Source: Bacteroidota bacterium
GTDB lineage: Bacteria; Bacteroidota; Ignavibacteria; UBA10030; UBA8401
Direction of reading: 5' to 3'
NCBI GenBank assembly: GCA_023229405.1
Contig: JALNZH010000010.1
Coordinates: 1 to 32,664 of the forward strand
DNA length: 32,664 bases
Positions 6,760 to 17,200 of this stretch are shown here, in pieces. The notes under the pieces were generated by a model, which searched no databases, had not been told where the DNA came from, and saw only the letters and a program-made list of their open reading frames with translations. Within the stretch, counting starts at the first letter, position 1. Each line of letters starts with the position of its first letter. A program made the position numbers and the translations under genes.

Positions 6760-8853
6760 TTATGCGTTCTTACCCTTTACTTTTTCGATAATCTGTTCTG
6801 AAACAGATTTCGGAGTTTCATCATAATGATCGAACTGCATGGTATAGAGTGCACGGCCTTGCGTCATGGAACGAAGCGTTGTCGAATATCCAAACATTTC
6901 AGATAATGGAACCATCGCTTTAATCACCTGCGCATCTTTACGAGGAGTAATTCCTTCGATCTTACCGCGACGCGAGTTCAAATCACCCATCACGTCGCCG
7001 AGATAGTCTTCAGGAGATACAACTTCAACAGCCATGATCGGTTCAAGAATGACAGGATTTGCTTTTCTTGCACCCTCCTGGAACGCCATAGAACCCGCGA
7101 TCTTGAACGCCATTTCAGACGAGTCAACATCATGATACGAACCGTCGATCAATTTCACTTTGATATCTTCAACAGGATATCCGGCAAGAATACCATTTTT
7201 TAATGCTTCCTGAATACCAGCAGACACCGGTTTAATGAATTCACGAGGAATCACACCACCAACAATAGCATCTTCAAATTCGTAACCTTTTCCTTTTTCA
7301 TTCGGCTCCAGCTCAATCCACACGTGACCAAACTGACCTTTACCGCCTGATTGACGGACAAATTTACCCTCTTGAGTGACCTTTTTACGGATCGTCTCTT
7401 TATACGCAACCTGAGGTTTACCGACATTCGCTTCAACTTTAAATTCACGTTTCATACGATCAACGAGAATTTCAAGGTGCAATTCACCCATACCACCAAT
7501 GATCGTTTGTCCGGTCTCAATGTTAGTGGTGATACGGAACGTCGGATCTTCTTCAGCCAATTTCGAGAGGGCCTCGCCCATTTTTTCCTGATCGGCTTTT
7601 GTTTTCGGTTCAATCGCTTGATGGATAACCGGTTCCGGAAATATCATTTTCTCGAGAATGATCGATTCTTCTTCACCGCACAATGTATCACCGGTACGCG
7701 TGTTCTTAAATCCGATCGCTGCTAGAATATCTCCCGCATATCCTTCATCCACGTCTTCACGATGGTTCGCGTGCATACGTAGCACACGTCCGATACGTTC
7801 TTTTTTGTCGCTAACAGAATTATAAAGATACGAACCAGCTTTCACCGTACCGCTATAGACACGGAAAAATGTCAAACGTCCAACATACGGATCAGTCATG
7901 ATCTTGAATGCCAACGCAGTAAATTTTTCGTTGTCAGCGATCTTACGGGAGACCATATCCTTCATATTCGGATGGTGGCCGGTAATCACTCCGCCCTGAA
8001 TATCAAGCGGTGAAGGAAGGAAATTCACAACAGAGTCGAGCAACATCTGCACGCCTTTGTTTTTAAATGAAGATCCACACAACACAGGAACGATCGTAAC
8101 TTTCAAACATGCACGGCGAAGAACATCGATCAATTCCTGTTCAGAAATTTCTTTACCTTCAAGATATTTCTCCAGCAATGAGTCGTCTTCATCAGAAACG
8201 GCCTCTAACATTTTTGTACGATATTCAGCTGCTTGTGCCTGCAAGTCATGCGGAATTTCGATCTCATCCCACGTCATTCCATTATTGTTGTCATGGAAAA
8301 TATGAGCTTTCATACGAACGAGATCAATAATACCCTTGAACATTTCGCCCTGACCAACAGGCAGTTGAATCGGAATTGCATTAGCTCCAAGACGTTCTTT
8401 CATCATCTGAACCGCGCCAAGAAAATCAGCGCCAACACGATCCATTTTATTCACAAACGCGATACGCGGAACACCATACTTATCGGCCTGACGCCATACC
8501 GTTTCAGATTGCGGCTCTACACCGCCAACAGAACAGAATAAAGCAACAGCACCATCCAGAACACGAAGCGAACGTTCTACTTCGATCGTAAAGTCTACGT
8601 GACCAGGAGTATCAATAATATTGATGCGATGGTCTCTCCAGAAACAGGTAGTTGCAGCAGATGTGATCGTAATACCGCGTTCCTTCTCCTGCTCCATCCA
8701 GTCCATTGTTGCTGCACCGTCATGCACTTCGCCAACCCGATGAAGAACACCGGTATAAAAAAGAATACGCTCAGTCGTCGTTGTCTTACCAGCGTCGATA
8801 TGAGCCATAATTCCAATATTGCGCGTATGATTTAAGGAATATTTTCGAGGCAT
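6760..8853 (-). CDS. fusA: Elongation factor G
   Basis: This 697-residue translocase has the P-loop A17-HIDAGK-T24, the switch-II motif D81-TPGH85 and N135-KMD, then domains II to V with GGMGELHLEILVDRMKREF and, in domain IV, SGGKGQFGHVWIELEP. It drives tRNA-mRNA translocation and, with RRF, ribosome recycling. The size is that of classical EF-G1. AGGAAAAGT precedes the ATG at 8853. It lies in the rpsL-rpsG-fusA-tuf order with 84 nt upstream and 64 nt downstream spacers; the upstream spacer holds two short AU-rich hairpins. Confidence 0.98.
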   Translation of the reverse strand: MPRKYSLNHTRNIGIMAHIDAGKTTTTERILFYTGVLHRVGEVHDGAATMDWMEQEKERGITITSAATTCFWRDHRINIIDTPGHVDFTIEVERSLRVLDGAVALFCSVGGVEPQSETVWRQADKYGVPRIAFVNKMDRVGADFLGAVQMMKERLGANAIPIQLPVGQGEMFKGIIDLVRMKAHIFHDNNNGMTWDEIEIPHDLQAQAAEYRTKMLEAVSDEDDSLLEKYLEGKEISEQELIDVLRRACLKVTIVPVLCGSSFKNKGVQMLLDSVVNFLPSPLDIQGGVITGHHPNMKDMVSRKIADNEKFTALAFKIMTDPYVGRLTFFRVYSGTVKAGSYLYNSVSDKKERIGRVLRMHANHREDVDEGYAGDILAAIGFKNTRTGDTLCGEEESIILEKMIFPEPVIHQAIEPKTKADQEKMGEALSKLAEEDPTFRITTNIETGQTIIGGMGELHLEILVDRMKREFKVEANVGKPQVAYKETIRKKVTQEGKFVRQSGGKGQFGHVWIELEPNEKGKGYEFEDAIVGGVIPREFIKPVSAGIQEALKNGILAGYPVEDIKVKLIDGSYHDVDSSEMAFKIAGSMAFQEGARKANPVILEPIMAVEVVSPEDYLGDVMGDLNSRRGKIEGITPRKDAQVIKAMVPLSEMFGYSTTLRSMTQGRALYTMQFDHYDETPKSVSEQIIEKVKGKNA

Positions 8854-8937
8854 ACTTTTCCTAAAGCTCTATAGCGGGCAAAACACACCACCGGAGAGTG
8901 AAATCTTCAAAAGATTAAAATGTCTGTAGACAGATAC

Positions 8938-9408
8938 TTACCACTTAAAGTGAGCAAACGCTTTGTTTGCTTCAGCCATACGGTGCGTATCTTCCTTTTT
9001 CTTCACCGCATTGCCCTCGCCGTTCGCAGCTGCAATGAATTCAGCTGCCAATTTCAACGACATAGACTTATCCGAACGTTCAGAAGAATAGTTTATTAAC
9101 CAACGAATTGCGAGAGCGGTTCGCCGTTCGGGACGAACTTCTGTAGGAACCTGATAGGTTGCTCCGCCGACTCTCCGGGCACGAATTTCGATTACCGGAG
9201 AGACGTTATGAACTGCTTTTTTAAATACTTCGATAGGGGTTTGCGATTTAGTACGTTCGCCGATGATTTCAATCGCATCATACAGAATGGTTTGGGCGCG
9301 ATGTTTCTTACCATCTTTCATGATATTGTTGATGAAGCGATTAACCAGGACATCCCCGAATTTGGGGTCAATTGTGGCGATACGTTTCGAAGCGTGCTTT
9401 TTTCTCAT
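8938..9408 (-). CDS. rpsG: 30S ribosomal protein S7
   Basis: This 156-residue protein begins MRKKHASKRIATIDPKFGDV and contains FINNIMKDGKKHRAQTILYD, ARRVGGATYQVPTEVRPERR and KKEDTHRMAEANKAFAHFKW, all typical of S7. S7 nucleates assembly of the small-subunit head and touches the E site. In E. coli it represses the str operon by binding the rpsL-rpsG spacer; here that spacer is only 23 nt, too short for the E. coli-type structure. Confidence 0.97.
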   Translation of the reverse strand: MRKKHASKRIATIDPKFGDVLVNRFINNIMKDGKKHRAQTILYDAIEIIGERTKSQTPIEVFKKAVHNVSPVIEIRARRVGGATYQVPTEVRPERRTALAIRWLINYSSERSDKSMSLKLAAEFIAAANGEGNAVKKKEDTHRMAEANKAFAHFKW

Positions 9409-9431
9409 TGGTAAAGGTCAAAAATCTATGA

Positions 9432-9803
9432 TTATTTGGGTCGTTTTGCACCGTATTTAGAACGGGCTTGTTTACGATCTTGAACACCTTGCGTGTCGAG
9501 CGTGCCGCGAATGATGTGATAACGCACACCAGGTAAATCTTTTACACGACCGCCGCGGATCATTACAATTGAGTGCTCTTGTAAATTATGACCTTCACCG
9601 GGGATGTAAGCGGTTACCTCAATGTGGTTTGTTAAACGCACACGTGCAACTTTACGAAGCGCTGAGTTCGGTTTCTTCGGCGTTGTGGTATACACTCTCG
9701 TGCATACACCGCGTTTTTGCGGATTGCCTTCAAGCGCCGGAGACTTGCTCTTCACAGCCAGATTTTCACGACCGAGTCTTACTAATTGATTAATCGTAGG
9801 CAA
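9432..9803 (-). CDS. rpsL: 30S ribosomal protein S12 (TTG start)
   Basis: This 123-residue protein starts MPTINQLVRLGRENLAVKSK from TTG at 9803, with GGAG 8 nt upstream. It contains TTTPKKPNSALRKVARVRL and GGRVKDLPGVRYHIIRG, the two loops that line the decoding centre. The lysines in PKKPN and RVKDL, where streptomycin-resistance mutations occur in other bacteria, are wild type. It is the first gene after the promoter at 9854-9882, with a short leader of roughly 45 nt. Confidence 0.97.
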   Translation of the reverse strand: MPTINQLVRLGRENLAVKSKSPALEGNPQKRGVCTRVYTTTPKKPNSALRKVARVRLTNHIEVTAYIPGEGHNLQEHSIVMIRGGRVKDLPGVRYHIIRGTLDTQGVQDRKQARSKYGAKRPK

Positions 9804-9853
9804 ACTACGTACTCCAGAAATGTATTAAAATATTACGTCTTTTTAAGTCTTTT

Positions 9854-9882
9854 AATATAGCAAAAAAAATCTTTTTTGTCAA
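9854..9882 (-). promoter_or_regulatory. Strong sigma-70-type promoter for the str/S10 operon
   Basis: On the minus strand TTGACA (9877-9882) and TATATT (9854-9859) are separated by exactly 17 nt, which contains an A/T-rich run. This nearly matches the sigma-70 consensus. It lies directly after the rpoC terminator, and its -35 box shares two bases with the terminator stem. It should restart transcription for rpsL and the genes that follow. Confidence 0.85.
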
Positions 9883-9921
9883 TCATCAAAGGAAAGATTT
9901 TTTATCCTTTCCTCGATGATT
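9881..9921 (-). terminator. Terminator hairpin at the end of rpoC
   Basis: On the minus strand AATCATCGAGGAAAG pairs with CTTTCCTTTGATGATT over 15 bp with one bulged T, around a 10-nt A-rich loop. The stem begins within the rpoC stop codon. No U-tract follows directly; the next T-run (8 T) comes about 11 nt later. Efficient ending or pausing is likely, with some read-through possible. Confidence 0.75.
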
Positions 9922-12900
9922 ATTGTACCGTTACTTTCGATTTTTTTCGGGCTTTTTTAACTAATACGACTTCTTCTTCTTTCATCTCATCCGTCTGTTC
10001 TTCTGCATTAGCCGGTTTTTCAATCACGCGGGTCGGTTTTTTAGAAGTAACAATTACCTCGCGGAATTTTTTCAATCCGGTTCCTGCTGGAATGAGATGA
10101 CCCATAATCACATTCTCTTTTAATCCGAGCAAGTGATCAATCTTGCCTTCAATTGCTGCATCAGTCAAAACTTTGGTTGTTTCCTGGAATGAAGCTGCAG
10201 AGATGAAACTATCCGTCGACAATGATGCCGTCGTGATGCCAAGCAGAATCGGTTCTGATAATGCCGGTTCTGCATCGCGGAACTCAATAGCTTTCTTTTC
10301 TTTTTTCTTGAGTTCTGCGCTCATCTCTTTCACTTTTTTCTTTTCGCTGAGCGTGTTGTTTTTTAATTTCGAATCGCCTTTGTTTTCCACGAAGACCATT
10401 CCTTCGAGCGCACGATTCTCTTCTTCGAATTTCACTTTGTCGATGTAGTCACCTTCAAGGAATTTCGTATCACCTGGATCAGTCACGCGAACCTTTTGCA
10501 TCATCTGTCGGACGATAATCTCGATATGTTTATCGTTGATCTTCACGCCCTGCATACGATACACCTCCTGAATTTCATTGACAAGATATTCCTGCACCGC
10601 ACTCGTACCTTTGATACGAAGAATATCATGAGGATCGATAGCACCGTCGCACAACCGTTCGCCGCTTCGAATGAAATCGTTCTCTTGGACCAAGACGTGT
10701 TTTCCAAGTGCAATCATGTACACTTTGCGCTCTTTGCCGTCATGGCTCGTAACAATCACTTCGCGGTTACCACGCTTCTGTGCTCCGAACGATACGACGC
10801 CGTCTATTTCGCTGACAACCGCCGGTTCACCTGGTGAACGAGCTTCAAATAATTCCGTGACGCGAGGAAGGCCACCAGTGATATCGCGCGTCTTACCGAT
10901 ATCGCGGGGAATCTTCACCAACACCGTTCCTGCCGAGATCGATTCTTCGTTATCCACCAAAATGTGAGCGCGAGTCGGAATAATGTAGCTTGCAATCTTT
11001 TTTCCGCTCTTATCTGTGACCATGATGGATGGGCTTAAATTCTTATCGCGAGAATCGATAACCACTTTCTGAATGTGACCAGTCTGTTCATCCGGTTCAT
11101 CCCGATAAGTGATATTCTCTTTTAAGTCCATATACTTTATTTGACCAGCATATTCTGAAATGATGGTTGCGTTGTACGGATCCCATTCATATAACAATTG
11201 ACCTTTCTTTACGGCAGTTCCATCACCTAACTGAAGTATCGCACCGTAAGGAACATCATATTTCGTCAACACAGCATTGTCGTTGTTCAGAACATGTATC
11301 GCACCGCTGCGGCCGAGGGACAGAATTTTTTCGCCATCCTCCGTGGCAATCTTAATCGACTTTACGCTGTCGTATTTTACATATCCGTCGAACTTCGATG
11401 TGATGTGTGATTGGTTTGCAATTAAGCTTGCCGTTCCACCCGTGTGGAATGTGCGGAGCGTCAGCTGAGTGCCAGGCTCACCGATGGATTGCGCCGCGAT
11501 AACACCCACGGTTTCGCCGACTTCCACCAGATTTCCGGTCGTCAGATTGCGTCCATAACACTTCGCGCACACACCGCGTTTCGCTTCGCACGTCAACACG
11601 GAACGAATTTCGACTTGTTCGATTGCAGTTTCAGAAATTGTTTGTGCTACTTCTTCATCAATAATATCGCCGACTTTTACCAACATTTTGCTGCTCATCG
11701 GGTCCCGCACATCGTGTACAGACACACGTCCAACAATGCGTTCGGACAACGGTTCTTTCACATCTTCACCTTCTTTCAGCGCTCCTGTTAACACGCCACG
11801 GAAGGTTCCACAATCCACTTCGGAGATGATAGCATCCTGAGCAACGTCGACAAGACGGCGTGTCAGATAACCGGCATCAGCCGTTTTTAACGCGGTATCC
11901 GCCAAACCTTTACGGGCACCGTGCGTAGAAATAAAATATTCCAGAATCGACAGACCTTCGCGGAAATTTGCGATGATCGGGTTTTCAATTAATTCTCCTG
12001 TTGCACCCGAAAGAGATTTCTGTGGCTTGGCCATCAGTCCACGCATACCGGCCAACTGACGAACCTGTTCTTTCGATCCGCGCGCGCCGGAATCGATCAT
12101 CATATAGATGGAATTAAATCCTTCTTTTGAATTCTGGAGAGAATCAAACAAACGTTCTGCAACGCGACTTGTTGTACGTGTCCAGATATCGATGACTTTA
12201 TTGTACCGTTCGCCATTGGTGATAAAACCGTTCTGATACTGACGTTCAACGGAATCAACTTCCTTCTGCGCTTTGCTAATCAGTTCTTCTTTCTCTTTCG
12301 GAATTGCTACATCCGCAATGTTTACGGAAAGACCTCCACGCATTGCGTATGTAAATCCAAGAGTCTTCATATCATCCAGGAATTTCGCTGTGCGCTGGTT
12401 TCCGCTTTTGCGGAATGATTGCGCGATGATCTGCACAAGACGCTTTTTGCTTAACAACTCATTAATGAATCCAAGATCTTCGGGCACAATCTGATTGAAA
12501 ATTACGCGTCCGGTGGTTGTTTCAATAAGCTTATCTGCGTACCGTACTTTAATGCGGGCATGAAGATCAAGTTTCGATTCATTGTACGCAATAATCACTT
12601 CCTTGTCGGAATAAAATATAGTTCCTTCTCCCTTTGCACCGGTTTTCGATTTGGTCAGATAGTAGCAGCCTAAGACCTGATCCTGCGTCGGAGTAATAAC
12701 CGGAGCACCGCTTGCGGGCGACAGAATATTGTGCGATGACAACATCAATACTCGTGCTTCCAGTTGTGCATCGAACGACAATGGAATATGAACTGCCATC
12801 TGATCGCCGTCAAAGTCCGCATTGAATGCCGTACAGACCATCGGGTGTATACGTAACGCTTTACCTTCAACAAGTACTGGCTGAAATGCCTGAATACCAA

Positions 12901-14227
12901 GACGGTGAAGTGTAGGAGCGCGGTTCAATAGAATCGGGTGTCCGTCAATAATATTTTCAAGAATTTCCCAGATCTCCGGACCCTTCTTCTCCACCATTTT
13001 TTTGGCACTTTTCACAGTCTTGGAAAATCCGCGTTCAATTAATTTGCGAATGATAAATGGTTTGAACAATTCCACCGCCATATCTTTCGGCAAACCGGCT
13101 TGATGAAGCTGCAATTCCGGTCCGACAACGATAACCGAACGGCCAGAATAATCAACACGTTTACCAAGCAGGTTCTGACGGAAACGACCTTGTTTTCCCT
13201 TCAGCATGTCGGAAAGCGATTTCAATGCACGATTATTGTCGCTACGGACAGCATTGTTGCGCCGAGAGTTGTCGAACAAAGAGTCTACTGCTTCCTGCAA
13301 CATACGCTTTTCATTACGCAGAATAACTTCCGGTGCTTTGATATCGATAAGACGTTTCAATCGGTTGTTACGAATGATTACTCTACGATATAGATCGTTC
13401 AGATCGGATGTCGCAAAGCGTCCGCCTTCCAAGGGCACTAGCGGACGAAGTTCTGGCGGGATAATAGGAATGACATCGAGCACCATCCAATCAGGTTTGT
13501 TTGCCGGTCCGCCTTCGCGTTCACGGAATGCTTCGATGACACGCAAACGTTTTAAATGATCCTGCTTTTTTTGTTGCGATGTTTCTACACGCAGCTGAGC
13601 GCGTAATTCCGCGGACAACACTTCAACATCGACCTTTTTCAACAGATCTTTAATCGCCTCACCGCCAATTTTCGCCACAAATTTTTTTGGATCGTCATCT
13701 TCCAAATCTTGATTCTTTTCAGGAAGCGACGATAGAATTTCAAAATATTGGTCTTCAGTGATCAGATCTTTCTGTTGCAATCCTGTCGTGCCGGGATTCG
13801 TGACAACATAAGATTCATAATAGACGATCTTTTCAAGATCTTTGTTACTGATGCCGAGGATATAACTTATTTTGCTCGGCAGAGACCGGAAATACCAAAT
13901 GTGGACAATCGGCACTGCTAGGGCAATGTGTCCCATGCGTTCACGACGAACGCTCTTTTGCGTTACTTCAACACCGCAACGATCGCAGATAATCCCTTTA
14001 TAGCGGATGCGTTTGTACTTACCGCAATAACATTCCCAATCGCGCGTCGGACCGAAGATGCGTTCACAGAATAACCCGTCCCGTTCCGGACGGAACGAAC
14101 GGTAATTGATCGTCTCCGGTTTGGTTACTTCGCCGTACGAGCGAGTCAGGATCGCGTCTGACGATGCGAGACTGATGCTGATGCGCGAGAATAATTTTGT
14201 AGCTTTGCTTTCACTTGAGCGGAACAT
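9920..14227 (-). CDS. rpoC: DNA-directed RNA polymerase subunit beta'
   Basis: This 1435-residue catalytic subunit carries the zinc site C66-x-C68...C81-x2-C84, the Mg-binding motif N469-ADFDGD-Q (three catalytic Asp), a second zinc site (VDCGTFRG, then CEAKRGVCAKC) and the trigger-loop region GEPGTQLTLRTFHTGGT. A Lys/Glu-rich insertion precedes LLGITTASLSTDSFISAASF, and a charged tail follows, as is common in Bacteroidota and relatives. The ATG at 14227 has GGAGAG 8 nt upstream; a longer frame from TTG at 14281 only translates the palindrome in the rpoB-rpoC gap. It is transcribed after rpoB across a 62-nt spacer and ends in a terminator. Confidence 0.98.
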   Translation of the reverse strand: MFRSSESKATKLFSRISISLASSDAILTRSYGEVTKPETINYRSFRPERDGLFCERIFGPTRDWECYCGKYKRIRYKGIICDRCGVEVTQKSVRRERMGHIALAVPIVHIWYFRSLPSKISYILGISNKDLEKIVYYESYVVTNPGTTGLQQKDLITEDQYFEILSSLPEKNQDLEDDDPKKFVAKIGGEAIKDLLKKVDVEVLSAELRAQLRVETSQQKKQDHLKRLRVIEAFREREGGPANKPDWMVLDVIPIIPPELRPLVPLEGGRFATSDLNDLYRRVIIRNNRLKRLIDIKAPEVILRNEKRMLQEAVDSLFDNSRRNNAVRSDNNRALKSLSDMLKGKQGRFRQNLLGKRVDYSGRSVIVVGPELQLHQAGLPKDMAVELFKPFIIRKLIERGFSKTVKSAKKMVEKKGPEIWEILENIIDGHPILLNRAPTLHRLGIQAFQPVLVEGKALRIHPMVCTAFNADFDGDQMAVHIPLSFDAQLEARVLMLSSHNILSPASGAPVITPTQDQVLGCYYLTKSKTGAKGEGTIFYSDKEVIIAYNESKLDLHARIKVRYADKLIETTTGRVIFNQIVPEDLGFINELLSKKRLVQIIAQSFRKSGNQRTAKFLDDMKTLGFTYAMRGGLSVNIADVAIPKEKEELISKAQKEVDSVERQYQNGFITNGERYNKVIDIWTRTTSRVAERLFDSLQNSKEGFNSIYMMIDSGARGSKEQVRQLAGMRGLMAKPQKSLSGATGELIENPIIANFREGLSILEYFISTHGARKGLADTALKTADAGYLTRRLVDVAQDAIISEVDCGTFRGVLTGALKEGEDVKEPLSERIVGRVSVHDVRDPMSSKMLVKVGDIIDEEVAQTISETAIEQVEIRSVLTCEAKRGVCAKCYGRNLTTGNLVEVGETVGVIAAQSIGEPGTQLTLRTFHTGGTASLIANQSHITSKFDGYVKYDSVKSIKIATEDGEKILSLGRSGAIHVLNNDNAVLTKYDVPYGAILQLGDGTAVKKGQLLYEWDPYNATIISEYAGQIKYMDLKENITYRDEPDEQTGHIQKVVIDSRDKNLSPSIMVTDKSGKKIASYIIPTRAHILVDNEESISAGTVLVKIPRDIGKTRDITGGLPRVTELFEARSPGEPAVVSEIDGVVSFGAQKRGNREVIVTSHDGKERKVYMIALGKHVLVQENDFIRSGERLCDGAIDPHDILRIKGTSAVQEYLVNEIQEVYRMQGVKINDKHIEIIVRQMMQKVRVTDPGDTKFLEGDYIDKVKFEEENRALEGMVFVENKGDSKLKNNTLSEKKKVKEMSAELKKKEKKAIEFRDAEPALSEPILLGITTASLSTDSFISAASFQETTKVLTDAAIEGKIDHLLGLKENVIMGHLIPAGTGLKKFREVIVTSKKPTRVIEKPANAEEQTDEMKEEEVVLVKKARKKSKVTVQ

Positions 14228-14253
14228 AGATTCTACTCTCCATTTTATGATGG

Positions 14254-14281
14254 TTGACGGAAGGAATATTCCTTCCGTCAA
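14254..14281 (-). repeat. Perfect 28-bp palindrome between rpoB and rpoC
   Basis: TTGACGGAAGGAAT is followed immediately by its exact reverse complement, giving a 28-bp dyad with no spacer. As RNA it would fold into a stem of about 12 bp with an AU tetraloop. It starts 8 nt after the rpoB stop and ends about 26 nt before the rpoC ATG. Neither strand has a U-tract. Candidate roles are RNA processing, transcription pausing or protein binding. Confidence 0.8.
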
Positions 14282-14289
14282 TACATTAC

Positions 14290-17200
14290 TTAATCAATTT
14301 TCACTTCCAGGCCGAGACCTTGCAACTCACGCACGAGCACGTTGAACGACTCCGGAATATTCGCTTCCGGTTGGTTGTCGCCCTTCACAATCGCTTCGTA
14401 CACTTTTGCGCGGCCCATCACGTCATCCGATTTCACGGTGAGAATTTCCTGCAGTACGTGCGATGCACCATATGCCTGAAGCGCCCACACTTCCATCTCT
14501 CCAAAGCGCTGTCCGCCAAACTGAGCTTTACCACCAAGGGGCTGCTGCGTAATAAGCGAGTACGGTCCGATCGACCGTGCATGGATTTTATCGTCTACCA
14601 AATGTGATAACTTAAGCATATAAATTTGCCCGACCGTTACCTGCTGATCGAATGTTTCTCCTGTACGGCCGTCTAATAACGTGCTGCGGGAATCAACATT
14701 CAAATCGGCTTTCTTCAATTCTTCCTGAACATCTTCCCAGCTGGCGCCGTCGAAAATCGGTGTGGCGTATTTAATGCCGAGCGCTTTACCGGCCCAACCG
14801 AGTGCAGTCTCAAACAACTGACCGATATTCATACGGGAAGGCACTCCAAGTGGGTTAAGAACGATATCGACCGACCGACCATCCGGGGTGAATGGCATAT
14901 CTTCAGCGGGAACCACTGCTGCAACAACACCTTTGTTACCGTGACGGCCTGCCATCTTATCTCCGACGGACAGTTTCCGTTTCTTCGCAACATACACTTT
15001 TGCCAGCTGAACAATTCCTGGGGGTAATTCGTCGCCGATGGTGATTTTGTTCTTTTCATGTTTAAACGCTTCTTCGATGTGGTTCAACGTATCGAAGTAA
15101 TTCTGATAGATCTTCTCGATGAGGTTGTTTTTGCGTTTCTCTTCAACCCAATCGTTCTTCGGATCAAGTTTATCCAGCTTGTCGAAACCGACGAACGTTT
15201 CCATCTTAAACTGCGTTCCGCTACGGAACACCATTTCGCCGTCAACATTACGCACACCGGCAGATTTTTCACCGTCCAACAGCAGACCCAGTTTTCTGGC
15301 TAATTTTTCAAAATGCGAATCGACGTTTTGTTTATGCAGTTTCTCAAGAATATCTAGACGTTTTTTGTCGTCTTTCTTCGTATCAGCATCTTTTTTCTTA
15401 CGGCTGAACAACTTCGTCGAGATAACGATACCCTTCATGCCTGGTGGTGCTTTCAGCGATGCATCTTTCACATCACCAGCTTTATCTCCAAAGATTGCTT
15501 TCAGCAGTTTTTCTTCAGGGGTTGGATCAGTTTCGCCTTTCGGCGTAATCTTTCCAATCAGAATGTCTCCTTCTTTTACTTCTGCTCCGATGCGAATAAT
15601 TCCATTCTCATCGAGATCCTTCGTTGCTTCTTCGCTCACATTCGGAATTTCGCGAGTTAGTTCTTCCTCACCGCGTTTTGTATCACGTACCTGAAGTTCA
15701 AATTCTTCGATATGCACAGATGTGAACACATCTTCGGCAACGATACGTTCATTCATGATAATCGCGTCTTCAAAGTTATAACCGCGCCACGGCATAAATG
15801 CTACGAGAAGATTTCGTCCAAGCGCAAGTTCTCCCTGATCGGTTGCGCACCCATCTGCCAACACATCGCCTTTTTTGAAGCGCTGACCTGGAACAACAAT
15901 CGGCTTCTGGTTCAGACCGGTGTCCTGGTTTGTACGGAAAAATTTTACTAAGCGGTATTCAACGCGGCGTTTGTCTTCAAAACTTATCAGCTGTTCAACG
16001 TTATCTTCTTCGATATCGTAAAGAACAGTGATTTTTTCTCCGGAAACATTTTCTACAACTCCGTTACGCTCAGCAATAACACAGGTTCTGGAGTCACGGG
16101 CAATTTTTTGTTCAAGACCAGTACCGACGATCGGGGCTTGCGGACGCAACAATGGAACAGCCTGACGTTGCATGTTCGATCCCATCAATGCGCGGTTCGC
16201 ATCGTCGTGCTCAAGGAACGGAATAAGAGCAGCAGCCGCGCTGACAATCTGTGTCGGTGCAACGTCCATATACTGCATTTCATCCGGTGACTGAACAACA
16301 AAATCACCGGCTTTTCTTCCCTGAACTTTTTCTGTCAGGAATTTCCCTTTATCATCGATCGGCGCGTTTGCCTGTGCGATGGTAAATTCGTCTTCTCTTT
16401 CTGCATTAAGGAATTCGATTTCATCAGTTACTCTTCCTTTTTTCACAACACGGTACGGCGTTTCAAGGAAACCGTATTCGTTCACTTTCGCATGCATGGA
16501 GAGCGAAGAGATAAGACCAATATTCGGACCTTCAGGTGTTTCGATCGGGCAGAGACGGCCGTAATGCGTATAGTGCACATCTCGGACTTCGAAGCCTGCA
16601 CGCTCACGCGTCAGTCCACCCGGTCCAAGAGCCGACATGCGGCGCTTGTTCGTCAATTCCGCCAGCGGGTTTGTCTGATCCATATACTGAGAGAGTTGAT
16701 TGGTTCCGAAGAATGTGTTGATTACACTTGTGATCGTACGGGCATTTACGAGATCACCGGGAGCGATTTTTTCCTGGTCGCGGACGTTCAATCGTTCGCG
16801 GATTGTGCGCGTCATACGTGCAAGACCGATATTAAACTGGGCGGAGATTTGTTCACCCACCGTTCGGATACGGCGGTTACCAAGATGGTCAATATCATCG
16901 ACCGATGTTTTGCCCTGCTTCAGATCGAGAAGATACCTGATAATCGCAATGATATCTTCTTTTGTCAACGTCGTTACTGTTTCGCTGATTTCTAATTTTA
17001 ATTTTGCATTGATACGATGGCGACCAACGTCGCCGAGATCGTACCGTTTCGGATTAAAGAACAATTTATCGATCAGGCTTTTTGCCGTGTCGAGATCCGG
17101 AGCATCGCCGGAACGGAGTTGGCGATAGATCGTCTCAAGCGCATCCTCTTCGCTGTGAACAGCATCTTTCATGATGGTGTTTGCGATAACGGAGCGATTG

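Noticed and set aside
14228..14281. Longer RpoC start at TTG 14281
   Set aside because: It would translate the palindrome as the N-terminus; the ATG at 14227 has a good ribosome-binding site.
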